Source: Symmachiella dynata
GTDB taxonomy: Bacteria > Planctomycetota > Planctomycetia > Planctomycetales > Planctomycetaceae
Length of the DNA stretch: 64,000 bases
Direction: 5' to 3'
Assembly: GCF_007747995.1 (NCBI RefSeq)
Contig: NZ_CP036276.1
Coordinates: forward strand, 5,191,001 to 5,255,000
The position numbers were made by a program, and so were the translations under genes. Of the stretch, positions 1-9,970 are shown in pieces; positions within the stretch are counted from its first letter, which is position 1; every line of letters starts with the position of its first letter. The notes under the pieces are model-generated. The model saw nothing but the letters and a program-made list of their open reading frames with translations. It had not been told where the DNA came from and did no database searches.

Positions 1-1311
1 TCACGGGCGATCGACAAACTGATTACCTATCTACAAAACTCGACAGATACCACCGATCAAATCCATGCCGTTTATTGCCTGCGTTTCATTCCCCAAGGTT
101 GGAAATGGGACCAACAGGCCGTTCTGTTCGAAGCCCTCGACCGTCTAGCTGGCCTAGAAGGGGGCGCGAGCTTCCGTGGCTATCTGGAAAATATGACGCG
201 TGATTATCTCGCGACTCAAAAAGACCCGACCCGAGTGAATTTGCTGGCACACGCAGCCGAGTTCCCCATGCCCACGCGGTTGATGCTCGAAGCACTCTCC
301 GCCGAACAGGCGACTACCTTCAGCAACGATTTGATCAAACTGGATCAACAACTCGCCGAAGCGGAAATTGCAGCCGATGCGCGAGCCCAAATCGCGTCGG
401 CCATCGTTGATGCCTTGGGGCGCAGTAAAGCGCCGGAAACGAAGGATTATCTTCGCAAGTTATTCGAACAACAACCGGACCGCCGCGAAGGAGTCGCCCG
501 TGCATTGGCCCGTCAAGCCGACCAAGCAAACTTTGCACCGTTGGTGGCGACCTTGCAATTCGGCGACAAAGGGACGCTGCAAGCAGTGATCCGCGGCTTG
601 CTGAAGATCGACGCCAAACCAGAGAAGCCGCAAGACATTCGCACGGCTATCATCGCCGGTTTGAAAGTTGATAAAAACAGCCGCAAGGAAGTCGTCCGCC
701 TGCTTAATAAATGGACCGACCAAGAGGTCGCGGAGGATTCCGATATGGGCCCGTTCCAGTCGTGGTTTATCGAAGAGTATCCCGACCTGCCGGCGGCCGA
801 ACTTCCCCAAACGGCGAAGAAGTCGAAATGGGAATTCGATCAGATCCTCAAATTTGTCACCGATCGTTCCAGCGGTGGCAAAGGCGACGCTGTGAAAGGC
901 GAAGCAATTTTTGAAAAAGCGCAATGCATCAAATGCCACCGCTTCGGCCAACGGGGCGAAGGACTCGGCCCCGACCTGTCGGCTGTCCGCAAACGCTTCC
1001 AGCGCAAGCAGATTGTCGAATCGCTGTTCTATCCCTCGGCTGTGATCTCCGACCAATACCAAAGTGTGTCGATCATCACCAACGAAGGACTGACGCACAC
1101 CGGCTTGGCTGTCGAACAAGGCGATGCCTACGTCGTTTTGTCGACCGACGGCACAAAAACGACGGTCAAAAAGTCGGACATCGATGAGATGATTCCGTCG
1201 AACACCTCGGGCATGCCCGAAGGACTGCTCGACGTGTTGACCTTGGCCGAAATCGCCGACCTGTTCGCCTTTCTGGAAACGACGCCCGCTGCTGTCGCGA
1301 CAGAAAAATAA
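1..1311 (+). CDS. C-terminal part of a PVC-type heme-binding CxxCH protein (5' end outside window)
   Basis: The frame is open from base 1, so this is the 3' part of a longer gene. The visible 436 residues begin with helical, HEAT-like repeats (about the first 250 residues) and end in a cytochrome c-like domain. That domain carries CIKCH (bases 925-939) followed by GQRGEGLGPDLS, the usual sequence after the heme site in planctomycete membrane-bound dehydrogenase or 'DUF1553-like' heme proteins. Family knowledge: such proteins are exported, bind one covalent heme and usually have an N-terminal beta-propeller dehydrogenase domain, which would lie upstream of the window. Substrate unknown. The distal Met could be in the segment after the heme site, but I cannot assign it. 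A half copy of repeat R1 follows 13 bases after the stop. Confidence 0.85.
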   Translation, partial: SRAIDKLITYLQNSTDTTDQIHAVYCLRFIPQGWKWDQQAVLFEALDRLAGLEGGASFRGYLENMTRDYLATQKDPTRVNLLAHAAEFPMPTRLMLEALSAEQATTFSNDLIKLDQQLAEAEIAADARAQIASAIVDALGRSKAPETKDYLRKLFEQQPDRREGVARALARQADQANFAPLVATLQFGDKGTLQAVIRGLLKIDAKPEKPQDIRTAIIAGLKVDKNSRKEVVRLLNKWTDQEVAEDSDMGPFQSWFIEEYPDLPAAELPQTAKKSKWEFDQILKFVTDRSSGGKGDAVKGEAIFEKAQCIKCHRFGQRGEGLGPDLSAVRKRFQRKQIVESLFYPSAVISDQYQSVSIITNEGLTHTGLAVEQGDAYVVLSTDGTKTTVKKSDIDEMIPSNTSGMPEGLLDVLTLAEIADLFAFLETTPAAVATEK

Positions 1312-1323
1312 GACGATCACCGC

Positions 1324-1355
1324 GGGTGCCACTGGCGGGCTCGTCCGCCAGTGCG
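1324..1355. repeat. R1 repeat, half copy
   Basis: Begins with GGGTGCCACTG and folds as CACTGGCGG (1330-1338) against CCGCCAGTG (1345-1353). This matches the left half of the full R1 elements at 53300-53379 and 58274-58353. It lies between the stop of the heme protein and the start of the ceramidase-like gene, and could form a terminator-like hairpin, although there is no T-run. Confidence 0.7.
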
Positions 1356-1466
1356 CACGCCGTGAGATGTTCATACCGTCTAAAACCGCGTCCCGCATCT
1401 ACACTAACGGTCAATCCGCTAGTGGTACCCTTTGCTGGCCGATCGGACCTGACACGGACCATCCCG

Positions 1467-2921
1467 ATGCCTGCGCACATCACACCCACCAGCCGTTGCC
1501 GTTTGGGAATTGGCTGCAGCGACATCACGCCGCCAGTGGGGATCTACCATCGATTTTGGGGGGCCGCTAAGCACGATCGTGCCACCGGTGTGCATCGCCC
1601 CTTGTTAGCGACGGTGCTGATCATCGAACCGTACGAATCCGGTTCCACCAACGAGCATACCGTCATGGTCGCTTTAGATCATTGCATCCTTCGACCTCCC
1701 GAATTGGCGGAGCTGACCGCTGCCGTGTGCCAACTCACCGGCGAAGATGAATCGCAACTGATGATCACATTTTCACACACGCACTCCGGAGGCAATTTGT
1801 GCAAGGACCGCGTTGAACTGCCCGGCGGTGAATTGATAGTCCCCTACCTGGAATCCTTACCCGAAAAAATCGCCGCCGCCTATCACGCAGCACGCGAGAC
1901 ATCACAAACCGCGATCCTGACATACGGCGCTACGACCTGCGATATGGCGCGGCAACGCGATTTCTGGGATGAGCAGCAGGATCGCTATGTCTGCGGCTTC
2001 AACCCACAAGGCCAGTGCGATCAAACTTTAGTGGTCGCCCGTGCGACCGATGAGCAGGGGGGCACGCTCGCCACAATCGTCAACTATGCCTGTCATCCGA
2101 CGACGTTGGCCTGGGAAAACACGTTGATTAGCCCCGACTACATCGGAGCGCTCCGCGAAACCGTCGAACAAGCCACCGCTGCCCCCTGCTTGTTTTTGCT
2201 CTCCCCCTGCGGCGATGTCGGACCGCGGGATGGCTTTGTCGGCGATCCCGCTGTCGCCGATCGCAATGGTCGCCAGGTCGGTTATGCCGCTCTATCTGTG
2301 CTACAGTCGTTGCCAGCTGCTGCCGAAGATTTTCACTACATCGGCCCCGTTCTCTCCGGAGCCACGCTCGGAGCCTGGGAATACCGACCACACTCCACCA
2401 ACCGCGCCGCCGAGACCGGGTGCTTCCAGCATCACCGCTGGCAAGTCCCGCTCGATTATCTCGACGGATTACCAACCGCAGCAACCGTCGAAGCCGAGCT
2501 GAAGGCGCTCATCGCCCAGGAGTCGCAGACCCGCAAAACCGGCGACGACACCACCGCGCACGAATTACGCGTCTTGGCCGAACGAAAGCGGCGACTCCTA
2601 GAACGCATCGCCCCCTTGCCGCCGGGCGAGCACTATCCCTATACGGTCGAAATGGTAAAACTGGGCGACGCGATTTGGATCGCTATTGAAGGGGAGCCCT
2701 ACAACCTCCTACAGCAAGAGCTCCGCCAAAGCTTCCCCCACACCCCACTGATCATCACCGTCCTCGCCAACGGCGCCCGAGCCAGCTACATCCCCCGGCA
2801 AGAGGACTATGGCAAAGCCCTCTACCAAACAGAAATCGCCCTACTCGCCCCGGGTGCTTTAGAAACCCTCATCCAAGCCATCGCCAATCAAATCACAAAG
2901 TGGACGGGCCTTGAGGCTTGA
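1467..2921 (+). CDS. Neutral/alkaline ceramidase-like protein
   Basis: A 484-residue protein starting at MPAHIT. The reading frame extends to 1326, but the upstream part is R1 repeat and low-complexity, so the inner ATG is preferred. It begins RLGIGCSDITPP, the typical start of neutral/alkaline non-lysosomal ceramidase-like proteins. It has a SHTHSGG-type motif (FSHTHSGGN, near residue 106) and NYACHPTT (near residue 210), matching the zinc and catalytic regions of the family. No clear signal peptide is seen with this start, unlike the paralogue at 51700. Family members hydrolyse amides such as ceramides; many planctomycete copies are uncharacterised, so the substrate is inferred only. The C-terminus runs into a GAGGCTTGAG-type repeat. 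Confidence 0.75.
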   Translation: MPAHITPTSRCRLGIGCSDITPPVGIYHRFWGAAKHDRATGVHRPLLATVLIIEPYESGSTNEHTVMVALDHCILRPPELAELTAAVCQLTGEDESQLMITFSHTHSGGNLCKDRVELPGGELIVPYLESLPEKIAAAYHAARETSQTAILTYGATTCDMARQRDFWDEQQDRYVCGFNPQGQCDQTLVVARATDEQGGTLATIVNYACHPTTLAWENTLISPDYIGALRETVEQATAAPCLFLLSPCGDVGPRDGFVGDPAVADRNGRQVGYAALSVLQSLPAAAEDFHYIGPVLSGATLGAWEYRPHSTNRAAETGCFQHHRWQVPLDYLDGLPTAATVEAELKALIAQESQTRKTGDDTTAHELRVLAERKRRLLERIAPLPPGEHYPYTVEMVKLGDAIWIAIEGEPYNLLQQELRQSFPHTPLIITVLANGARASYIPRQEDYGKALYQTEIALLAPGALETLIQAIANQITKWTGLEA

Positions 2922-2940
2922 GGCGTGAGGCTCGAGGAGA
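2911..2940. repeat. GAGGCTTGAG-type repeat module, copy 1
   Basis: Direct repeats of TTGAGGC/GTGAGGC overlap the stop codon of the ceramidase-like gene and lead, after about 10 bases, into a heptamer array at 2951. The same module occurs at 11586-11622 and 47192-47229. Confidence 0.6.
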
Positions 2941-2950
2941 TTCGGCAATC

Positions 2951-3752
<802 letters not shown>

Positions 3753-3920
3753 GTTTTTGTATCCCACTCTAGTGTTTTGATCTTGGTGCAAGCCAGGTTT
3801 TCATGTTTTGATTCTTGCACAAGCTATAGACAAATGAAAAGCGAGTTCGTGACAAATGTCATGAAAGTACATTTCTGCGTAACACTTCGCCGTGCACGAT
3901 CGCAAGCGGTCGCCTGAGGA

Positions 3921-3980
3921 TTCACGAAGTCATCGGCGCAGATCTGTGATTGATCAGTATTCTATCTGTGGCTTCGTGAA
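3921..3980. other. Long-range inverted repeat in intergenic region
   Basis: TTCACGAAG (3921-3929) pairs with CTTCGTGAA (3972-3980) around a 42-base loop that itself contains CAGAT/ATCTG. It lies between the end of the protease gene (3998) and the start of the SDR gene (3752), both on the minus strand. It could be a terminator-like or regulatory hairpin, but no T-run follows. Confidence 0.4.
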
Positions 3981-3997
3981 CCGTTGATCGACATGAG

Positions 3998-6265
3998 TCA
4001 ACGCGGTCGGTCAAGAATGCCCCGCAACTCCTCGACGCGCTGCAGGTTGATCCCATCGGGACGGTGTTCCAACAGCCAGTCGGCATCCTCGGCGGCTGCT
4101 TCGCGGCGTTCGGTTTGGAAGCGGAGGACCGCGCGAATCCAGCGTGACTGAGCCGCTTGGTTGTCGACTTCTACGATGGCAGTGACATACCGTAGCATCC
4201 CTTCGGGATCTTGCTCCTCTTGCGCTAAACCGAGCAGATTCGACAACATGCGAATCACGATGTCCCGTTTGGTGGCTGTCTTCAAATGCTCGTCGGTGAG
4301 CGGGATCCCGCGGTTGGCTTGGAGCATCATCGCTGCCGATTCTCGGCTGAGAAATTCGCCGCCGTCAAAGGGATCAATCAGTTGTGAGTCCCCTTCCTGG
4401 GGTTCGTGCCGCACGATGAAATGCCCAGGCAGCCCCACCCCGACAACGTTCAGACCGATACGACGTGCCAATTCCATGTAGAGCACCGAGAGCGATATCG
4501 GCAACCCTTCGCGATCGTCGATCACCTCATTCAAGTAGCTGTTGGATTTGTGATAATAGTTGGTGCGGCTGCCGTGATAGCCAAGGTCGGCGAACATGGC
4601 GCTATTCAATGCGGCCAATTTGTCGGACTCCGACGCATCGTCGGGGAGATCTTTTTGAATCCCGCGCGCCATGCGGTTGATTTCCTTTTGATAGAGCGCC
4701 GGATCAAGTTCGTCGTTGTCGAGCTTTGCCACCAACAGCGCCGCTTGTAACAGATCAATCTGTTCTTCATCAGCCGTTAAGGTTTTCACCAGTTCAGCCA
4801 CAGTCGCATGCTGGTGGATTTCGTCCGCCAGCTTTCGCAGTTGGGCCGCCTGTTTTTCCAGTTTCACAGCGCGCCTGCGAAGGACCGTCAAACTGGCGGG
4901 GCTATCGGGCAGCAATGTCTCCACCAACGGTTTTGAAGGGGGGCCCGTGGTGGCAATTTCACCAACCACTCCCTCAATACGGGACGCAACCGCCGGGTCG
5001 ATGCTTGTTTTAGGGATCGATTTGGCGACCTGAAAGTTTTTGAATTCTGCCTCTGTGTCACGAAACTTCGCCAACCCGACTTGGCCGGACGTCAGCCCGC
5101 GGTCTTCGGATTCGAACACCAATTCGTCATTCACATAACACAAGATGCGTTTCTCTTCGATGCGCACTTTAATGGTGTTCCAATCACCGGCGCGATATTT
5201 GGGCGTATATTGGTGTTTGAGAATCGTCCAGGAGAGCACATCGGGCCCGTCGAAACGCGTTAACCGCATCCGCGCGCCGCTGGGATAAAATCCATAATGC
5301 CGATCGTTGCCATCGGAGTGAAACACTAACCCAGCCGCGCCGCTTTCGTCGTCCAATCGCAAGGTCACGGCGACCTCAAACGGCAACTCGGGAACCTCGG
5401 CGGTACTCAACACAAACGACCGGCCGCCGAATCCGCTGCCGGTTCCTTCCACGGTCATCCGCCCGGAACGTTGCCGCCACGTGGCTCCCAAGTGCGGCGT
5501 CCATTCTTGAGGATCGAGCGCCCCGATCGTCAGCCACCGCTCGATCGGCACCGGGTTGGGGGTTTCAATCAATTTTTTGAGCGCATTGACCGGCATGGCA
5601 AATCCCAGGTTGGCCGTGTATTGCGCCTTCATCGTCAATAAGCCCAACACCCGCCCCCGCATGTCGAGCAACGGACCACCGCTATTACCGGTCTCGATCG
5701 GAATCGCCAATTGCAGCATGTTGCGGCCATCGATTTCACGCGTCCCGGAGATCACGCCGCTGACCACACTGTTGTTCAGTCCATAGGGATTGCCCAACGC
5801 GATCACTGGCTGGCCGTTTTCCACACTGTCGGAATCCCCCAGCGGCAGCGCGGGTAAATTCTCGGCTTTGATTTTGATCAACGCCAAATCGAGTTTGCGG
5901 TCCGACGCGTGCACAACCTCTGCAGGGTAAGAGTCCCCTTGGGAGGTCTTGACGGTGATCGGCCGCGCTTCGGCGATGACGTGCAGATTCGTTGCAATCA
6001 AGCCGTCCGGCTCAATCACAAATCCCGTCCCCAAACCCACGCGGTCTCCCCGCCGTCCCGTGACGGTGATTTCAACGACCGCTTTATCGGCAATTTTTGC
6101 TAGCTGTTGAACCGTCAGCGGCGATTCGCTGGGAAGGCGGATCTTTGAATCTGCGGCTGTTGGTTTTGCGGTCTCGATCTCCTCCGCCGAGAACAACGGC
6201 TCCGTGAGCAACGAGGCTAAGAGAAACCAACAGCAACAACATGCAACGCGCTTTCGCATTCCCAT
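3998..6265 (-). CDS. Secreted HtrA-like serine protease fused to LamG-like and SirB1/transglutaminase-like domains
   Basis: A 755-residue exported protein. The start at 6265 is set by GAGGAG six bases upstream and by the signal peptide that follows (MRKR, then a Cys-rich hydrophobic stretch ending FSAEE); the upstream 54 codons are rejected. Domain 1 (about 50-230) is a trypsin-like HtrA protease with His95 (TNLHVI), Asp126 (DLALI) and Ser195 (ETGNSGGPLL). Domain 2 (about 245-420) resembles the LamG-like/DUF1080 beta-sandwich (GLVFHSDGND, YVNDELVFES). Domain 3 (about 500-755) resembles SirB1/transglutaminase-like proteins (NYYHKSNSYLNEV, GLPISLSVLYMELARRIGL, LPGHFIV) with a TPR-like tail. No PDZ domain is visible. 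Likely periplasmic proteolysis or quality control; the role of the fusion is unknown. Confidence 0.85.
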   Translation of the reverse strand: MGMRKRVACCCCWFLLASLLTEPLFSAEEIETAKPTAADSKIRLPSESPLTVQQLAKIADKAVVEITVTGRRGDRVGLGTGFVIEPDGLIATNLHVIAEARPITVKTSQGDSYPAEVVHASDRKLDLALIKIKAENLPALPLGDSDSVENGQPVIALGNPYGLNNSVVSGVISGTREIDGRNMLQLAIPIETGNSGGPLLDMRGRVLGLLTMKAQYTANLGFAMPVNALKKLIETPNPVPIERWLTIGALDPQEWTPHLGATWRQRSGRMTVEGTGSGFGGRSFVLSTAEVPELPFEVAVTLRLDDESGAAGLVFHSDGNDRHYGFYPSGARMRLTRFDGPDVLSWTILKHQYTPKYRAGDWNTIKVRIEEKRILCYVNDELVFESEDRGLTSGQVGLAKFRDTEAEFKNFQVAKSIPKTSIDPAVASRIEGVVGEIATTGPPSKPLVETLLPDSPASLTVLRRRAVKLEKQAAQLRKLADEIHQHATVAELVKTLTADEEQIDLLQAALLVAKLDNDELDPALYQKEINRMARGIQKDLPDDASESDKLAALNSAMFADLGYHGSRTNYYHKSNSYLNEVIDDREGLPISLSVLYMELARRIGLNVVGVGLPGHFIVRHEPQEGDSQLIDPFDGGEFLSRESAAMMLQANRGIPLTDEHLKTATKRDIVIRMLSNLLGLAQEEQDPEGMLRYVTAIVEVDNQAAQSRWIRAVLRFQTERREAAAEDADWLLEHRPDGINLQRVEELRGILDRPR

Positions 6266-6520
6266 CAACAACTCCTCAAACCGGGGGAGGGTGCGTCCGT
6301 GAATTCGGAACTCGACCGTGGTTTCATCGTAGCTGGCAGCCAAGATCTCCGCAATCGCGCTCTCTGTTTTGAGTCGTTGTATGTATCGCGACGCACCTTT
6401 CGATGTAGGACAATTCGTTATCACCACGAATCAACATGCTGCACATACATTCGACAAATGGGTAAGCAAAGTTCTTTCGCGATTCGTCATGCACAGCATG
6501 ACCTACCTGCTCGTACCGCG

Positions 6521-8377
6521 TTAAAACTCGATTTCGAGCGTGCTCGTATCGTCTGCGGCCACCGACTTGACGCCCGTCAATTCCTGCCGCTGGTCTCCTT
6601 CACCGACGCGAATCGTATACACGCCTTCCTTGAAGACTCCCGGGCGAAATTTTGTGCCATGGATGCGGAGCGTGTAGACGACTTCGTCCAATGCTTCGTC
6701 AACGACCTGCACCACCGGGTTCTCTTGGCCGCTGATGTTCAGCGTCGGGAGATACGCGAGCGGCTGGCGGTGATAGTTGTCTTGTTGAGTGATCGTGATC
6801 GGCCAACCGGGATGTTGCTTGGTGCCTGGTTCGGTCACATCCACATGCCGCGGCCAACATTCCATCACGATGTTCCGAGCAGGTTTTTGAAATCGCACGA
6901 TGCCGTAACCGGCGGCGTTGTGGTTTTCCATCTTGGGATTGGCATAGGCCTGCATCGTGAGCTTGTTTCCCAACCCGTCGTAGTACCGCCCGGTGAAAGG
7001 GAGCGGATTGTCGGCCGGGTGATTTTCCGGTTTTTCCAGCGGCCACCACCAACGTCCATAAAAATTGACAATCGAGGGGACGCAAAACGACACGCCCGCA
7101 TCTTCCCAGGAATTGATCCCGTGATGGATCACCGTCGCCAAGTGCTGATCACCAGCGATATGAAACGCAAAACTTCGTCGCATTTCCTCCAACGCTCGCG
7201 CGCGTCCTGCTTGCGGCCAGCCGTTGGAATCGAGATCGGCCAGCAACCGACCATTGTGACTACCATGAATGTGCGCGCCGCCGGCAAATATGGTTTGCGA
7301 CAGTACCGCCTTCATCTCCGCACTACCCCACGACTGGCCCCACTCCCGCAAAAACTTCAACTGCCGGTCGCCCAACAACCGTGCTTCAGGAACATCGACT
7401 GAGGCGCGGTCGTAGCTGGGATTATTGATGTGGTCGGGACGCGGGCCTTGTTGCGGAATCAACCCCGCCGGTCCGGTCTTCCATTTGCGATCTTCGATGA
7501 TGGCAAAATCGATGCCCCCCACGTTCAGCGATGTGTAATAGACCGTAATCCCCTGCCCGATCGGCGTCGCATCATACGGGTCGGGCAGATGGCTGGTTTG
7601 GGCCCGCTGCACCATGTTCACATACTCTGGCGACATGATATATCCACCATCCGCTCCGCCGCGGAGTTTCGACACCTTACCTGCTTCGCCCCACAGGTTC
7701 CCCTGCCCCACGTCGTGGTCGTCGGGGATCGTAATCGTCGGCCGGTCCTTGATGATCTCGCCAAACTGGCGGCCGAACAACAACCACGCCGCCGTGTGTG
7801 CGCGGTGGTCATAACTTTGATCGCCGGAGAAAAACAACAGGTCCGGATCCTGCGCTTTGACGTTCCGCACAATGTCTTCCCGCATGCCACGATCGCTGTT
7901 GGAATTGCCGGTGAAGGCGGCAACCACAATTTCGTCTTTGTCGCGGGGATCCTTACGAATGCGGCCTGCAAATTTCGCCCCGCCGGGATGCGTGACGCGA
8001 TACTGGTGATCGCGGGAATGATCCCAATCTTCGATGCGAAACGTCGCCAACCAACCGGTCTCGTCGACGTTGGAGCGAGCAATCGTTTTCCAATTCGTGC
8101 CATCGTGAATCTGCAGCGTCACCTCGCGCGATTCGCCGTCACGGAGCGGATAAAGCTGCGCGGACAATTTGAGGATGTTGTCCTGCACCGTATACAGCGC
8201 AAAACAAATCGCCTCATCCCGCGGCACCTCGGGAATCGTTGGCTTGCCCCCTTTGCGATCAATCGTTATCGGCTCGGGAATGGAGTCCGAGGGGAACGCC
8301 GCAGTGGCCGTCGCCGTGATGGTGATCACTGTGGCGAATAAGGTGATGTATTTTCTGATGAGGCGTGAGTGGTTCAT
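6521..8377 (-). CDS. PhoD-like alkaline phosphatase family protein
   Basis: A 618-residue exported protein. The start at 8377 gives MNHSRL followed by a hydrophobic signal peptide; the upstream frame to 8539 is made of an intergenic repeat and is rejected. Motifs of PhoD-like metallophosphatases are visible: SGDQSYDHR, TIPDDHDVGQGN, a GGAHIHGSH segment and a late FHIAGDQHLA. Family knowledge: these are secreted Ca/Fe-dependent phosphomonoesterases or phosphodiesterases used in phosphate scavenging, but planctomycete members of this long subgroup are uncharacterised. The N-terminal 100 residues look like a beta-sandwich (LTLQIHDGTNW region). There is no Pho-box that I can recognise. Confidence 0.8.
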   Translation of the reverse strand: MNHSRLIRKYITLFATVITITATATAAFPSDSIPEPITIDRKGGKPTIPEVPRDEAICFALYTVQDNILKLSAQLYPLRDGESREVTLQIHDGTNWKTIARSNVDETGWLATFRIEDWDHSRDHQYRVTHPGGAKFAGRIRKDPRDKDEIVVAAFTGNSNSDRGMREDIVRNVKAQDPDLLFFSGDQSYDHRAHTAAWLLFGRQFGEIIKDRPTITIPDDHDVGQGNLWGEAGKVSKLRGGADGGYIMSPEYVNMVQRAQTSHLPDPYDATPIGQGITVYYTSLNVGGIDFAIIEDRKWKTGPAGLIPQQGPRPDHINNPSYDRASVDVPEARLLGDRQLKFLREWGQSWGSAEMKAVLSQTIFAGGAHIHGSHNGRLLADLDSNGWPQAGRARALEEMRRSFAFHIAGDQHLATVIHHGINSWEDAGVSFCVPSIVNFYGRWWWPLEKPENHPADNPLPFTGRYYDGLGNKLTMQAYANPKMENHNAAGYGIVRFQKPARNIVMECWPRHVDVTEPGTKQHPGWPITITQQDNYHRQPLAYLPTLNISGQENPVVQVVDEALDEVVYTLRIHGTKFRPGVFKEGVYTIRVGEGDQRQELTGVKSVAADDTSTLEIEF

Positions 8378-8485
8378 CGTGGCGCTCGTGTGGCTAGTGG
8401 TCGATGCTAACGGTTTGTGGTCATTGTACGAGGGTTGCGGTCGTTGTGCCAATACATCAGGCCGCACACCCATGAATGGATATTT

Positions 8486-8522
8486 TCTCCCTCTCCCTCT
8501 GGGAGAGGGCCGGGGTGAGGGG
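8486..8522. repeat. Palindromic intergenic repeat (CCCTCTCCC type)
   Basis: CCCTCTCCC (8489-8497), TCT loop, GGGAGAGGG (8501-8509), then CCGGGGTGAGGG. This motif is widespread in intergenic DNA of many bacteria and often gives spurious PHPGPLPEGEG peptides, as it does here. It lies upstream of the PhoD-like gene. Confidence 0.75.
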
Positions 8523-8607
8523 CAAGCCAAGTGTGACAAACCTTCACAGCAACCGCCAAGAATGCGAACGGCGAATCAATACCGCCATACAACCGTCAGC
8601 GAAGCCG

Positions 8608-9729
8608 CTACTTCGCCGCCACCTTCGGCAGCGCGTCGCACATTTGCAGCGCCAACAACGGATAGGCCGTTCCGCTGAACGTGATGAAATGCCATTTGTC
8701 GGTGTTCAGCGAACGGGTCCACCAGCGGCCCGATTCTCGCTGGTTGGCCAATAGCCAAGCGATGCCCTTTTGAATCCGCGGATCATCCGCTGCAAGGCCT
8801 GCTTCACGGAGTACGATGATTGCCAGGCCGGTTTGATGTCCGTCGCTGGGAGGATTGGCGAATTCCGGTTCGCTGCGGAGTTTCTCGGCGCGGTTGCCTT
8901 TGCCCCAACTCTCCGGAGCGGCGAACGTGCGAATCGACCAGCCACCATCCTCGCGTTGATGCGACAGTAACATTTCGATCAGCTCTTGTTTTTGCGTGGC
9001 ATCGATCAGGTCCGGCATCCGTGTGGAGGCCCACAACAGTAACGCCTTGCCGTAATCGTGCGGCGGTGTTTCGCTGCGCAGAAACTTCTTGAGCTTGCTG
9101 ATTCCCGTTTTCGCTTGTTCGTCCGGAGGATTTTTTAAATACCCAGGTGCCGTCGCCAGTGCCATGGCAGCGGCTGTGGCAACGTGGTAGGTGTCCGATT
9201 CATACGGCGGCCAGCAATCGGTATTTGCCCAGGTGCCGTTTTCGAGTTGAATTTCAAACAAAAACGAAAAGGCATCAATGGTCTCCGGCGACAACTGCCC
9301 CGTGATGTGTGCATCCCATTCCGCCAAGCCCCCGGCAGCGTAGACCACTTTGACAGGGTTCACGCCTTTAAGCAATGTTTCACGCCGCATCATCTTCAGG
9401 TCGATGATTTGCTCCAGCGCGAATTGTCGCAAGTTGTCATCCGGTTTTCCCAACGACGCGGAGAGTGCAGGCCGCGTGACCAAGTGCACCCCCGTTGTGT
9501 GGCAGGCGATGCACTTGCGTGTTCCGATCCAGGCCGCTGCGCTTTGCTGCAAATAGGTCGCCGCTTTGTCCGTCGAAAACGCCGCTGCAACCGGTTCGTC
9601 TGCCGAGGCCGCGGGAACCAGAATATCATCGTATTGGTACTGATAATCGGTCTGAGCAAGGGTCGTCGATGCTGACATCAGCACAACAACCACTGGTCCG
9701 GCAAAGGCAATAAAGCGGCTCGATATCAT
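8608..9729 (-). CDS. Secreted CxxCH heme protein with terpenoid-cyclase-like alpha/alpha fold
   Basis: A 373-residue protein. The start at 9729 (MISSRF) gives a good signal peptide ending TTLAQ; the longer frame to 9897 lacks support. A single heme site CIACH lies at 73-77 (TRKCIACHTTG). The rest carries repeats seen in squalene/prenyl-cyclase-like or alpha-2-macroglobulin-like toroids: QLENGTWANTD, SHQREDGGWSIRT and LLANQRESGRWWTRS, each of the QxxDGxW type. No DXDD or DXDDTA cyclase acid motif is visible, so terpene cyclisation is unlikely. Probably an electron-transfer or binding protein of the periplasm. Function unknown. Confidence 0.7.
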   Translation of the reverse strand: MISSRFIAFAGPVVVVLMSASTTLAQTDYQYQYDDILVPAASADEPVAAAFSTDKAATYLQQSAAAWIGTRKCIACHTTGVHLVTRPALSASLGKPDDNLRQFALEQIIDLKMMRRETLLKGVNPVKVVYAAGGLAEWDAHITGQLSPETIDAFSFLFEIQLENGTWANTDCWPPYESDTYHVATAAAMALATAPGYLKNPPDEQAKTGISKLKKFLRSETPPHDYGKALLLWASTRMPDLIDATQKQELIEMLLSHQREDGGWSIRTFAAPESWGKGNRAEKLRSEPEFANPPSDGHQTGLAIIVLREAGLAADDPRIQKGIAWLLANQRESGRWWTRSLNTDKWHFITFSGTAYPLLALQMCDALPKVAAK

Positions 9730-9970
9730 CGTCGATGCTCCGAAAGCTTTGGCACTTCCGCTGGTAGAATTCGCACCGCCAATGGACAATTCCACGCAAA
9801 TCCCGACGGGATGGCTGTGCACAGAATTTTTCAACGTGGCAGGCGGAAATCGACGCTGCGGTCGTTTCACACGGGGTGGGTCAGTGGGTGGGAGCATCCA
9901 TGCCTATGTAGTCCAGTGAGCGTCTAATCAGAATGGTACACTTTCGACACGTTGCAATCCAGCAAGCCAA

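Noticed and set aside
460..1398. A 312-codon open frame on the minus strand
   Set aside because: It lies opposite the heme-binding CDS, has no family motif and mirrors its GC-rich codon use.
6299..7402. Long plus-strand frame opposite the PhoD-like gene and the protease start region
   Set aside because: It has shadow composition and no ribosome site, and it overlaps two well-supported genes.
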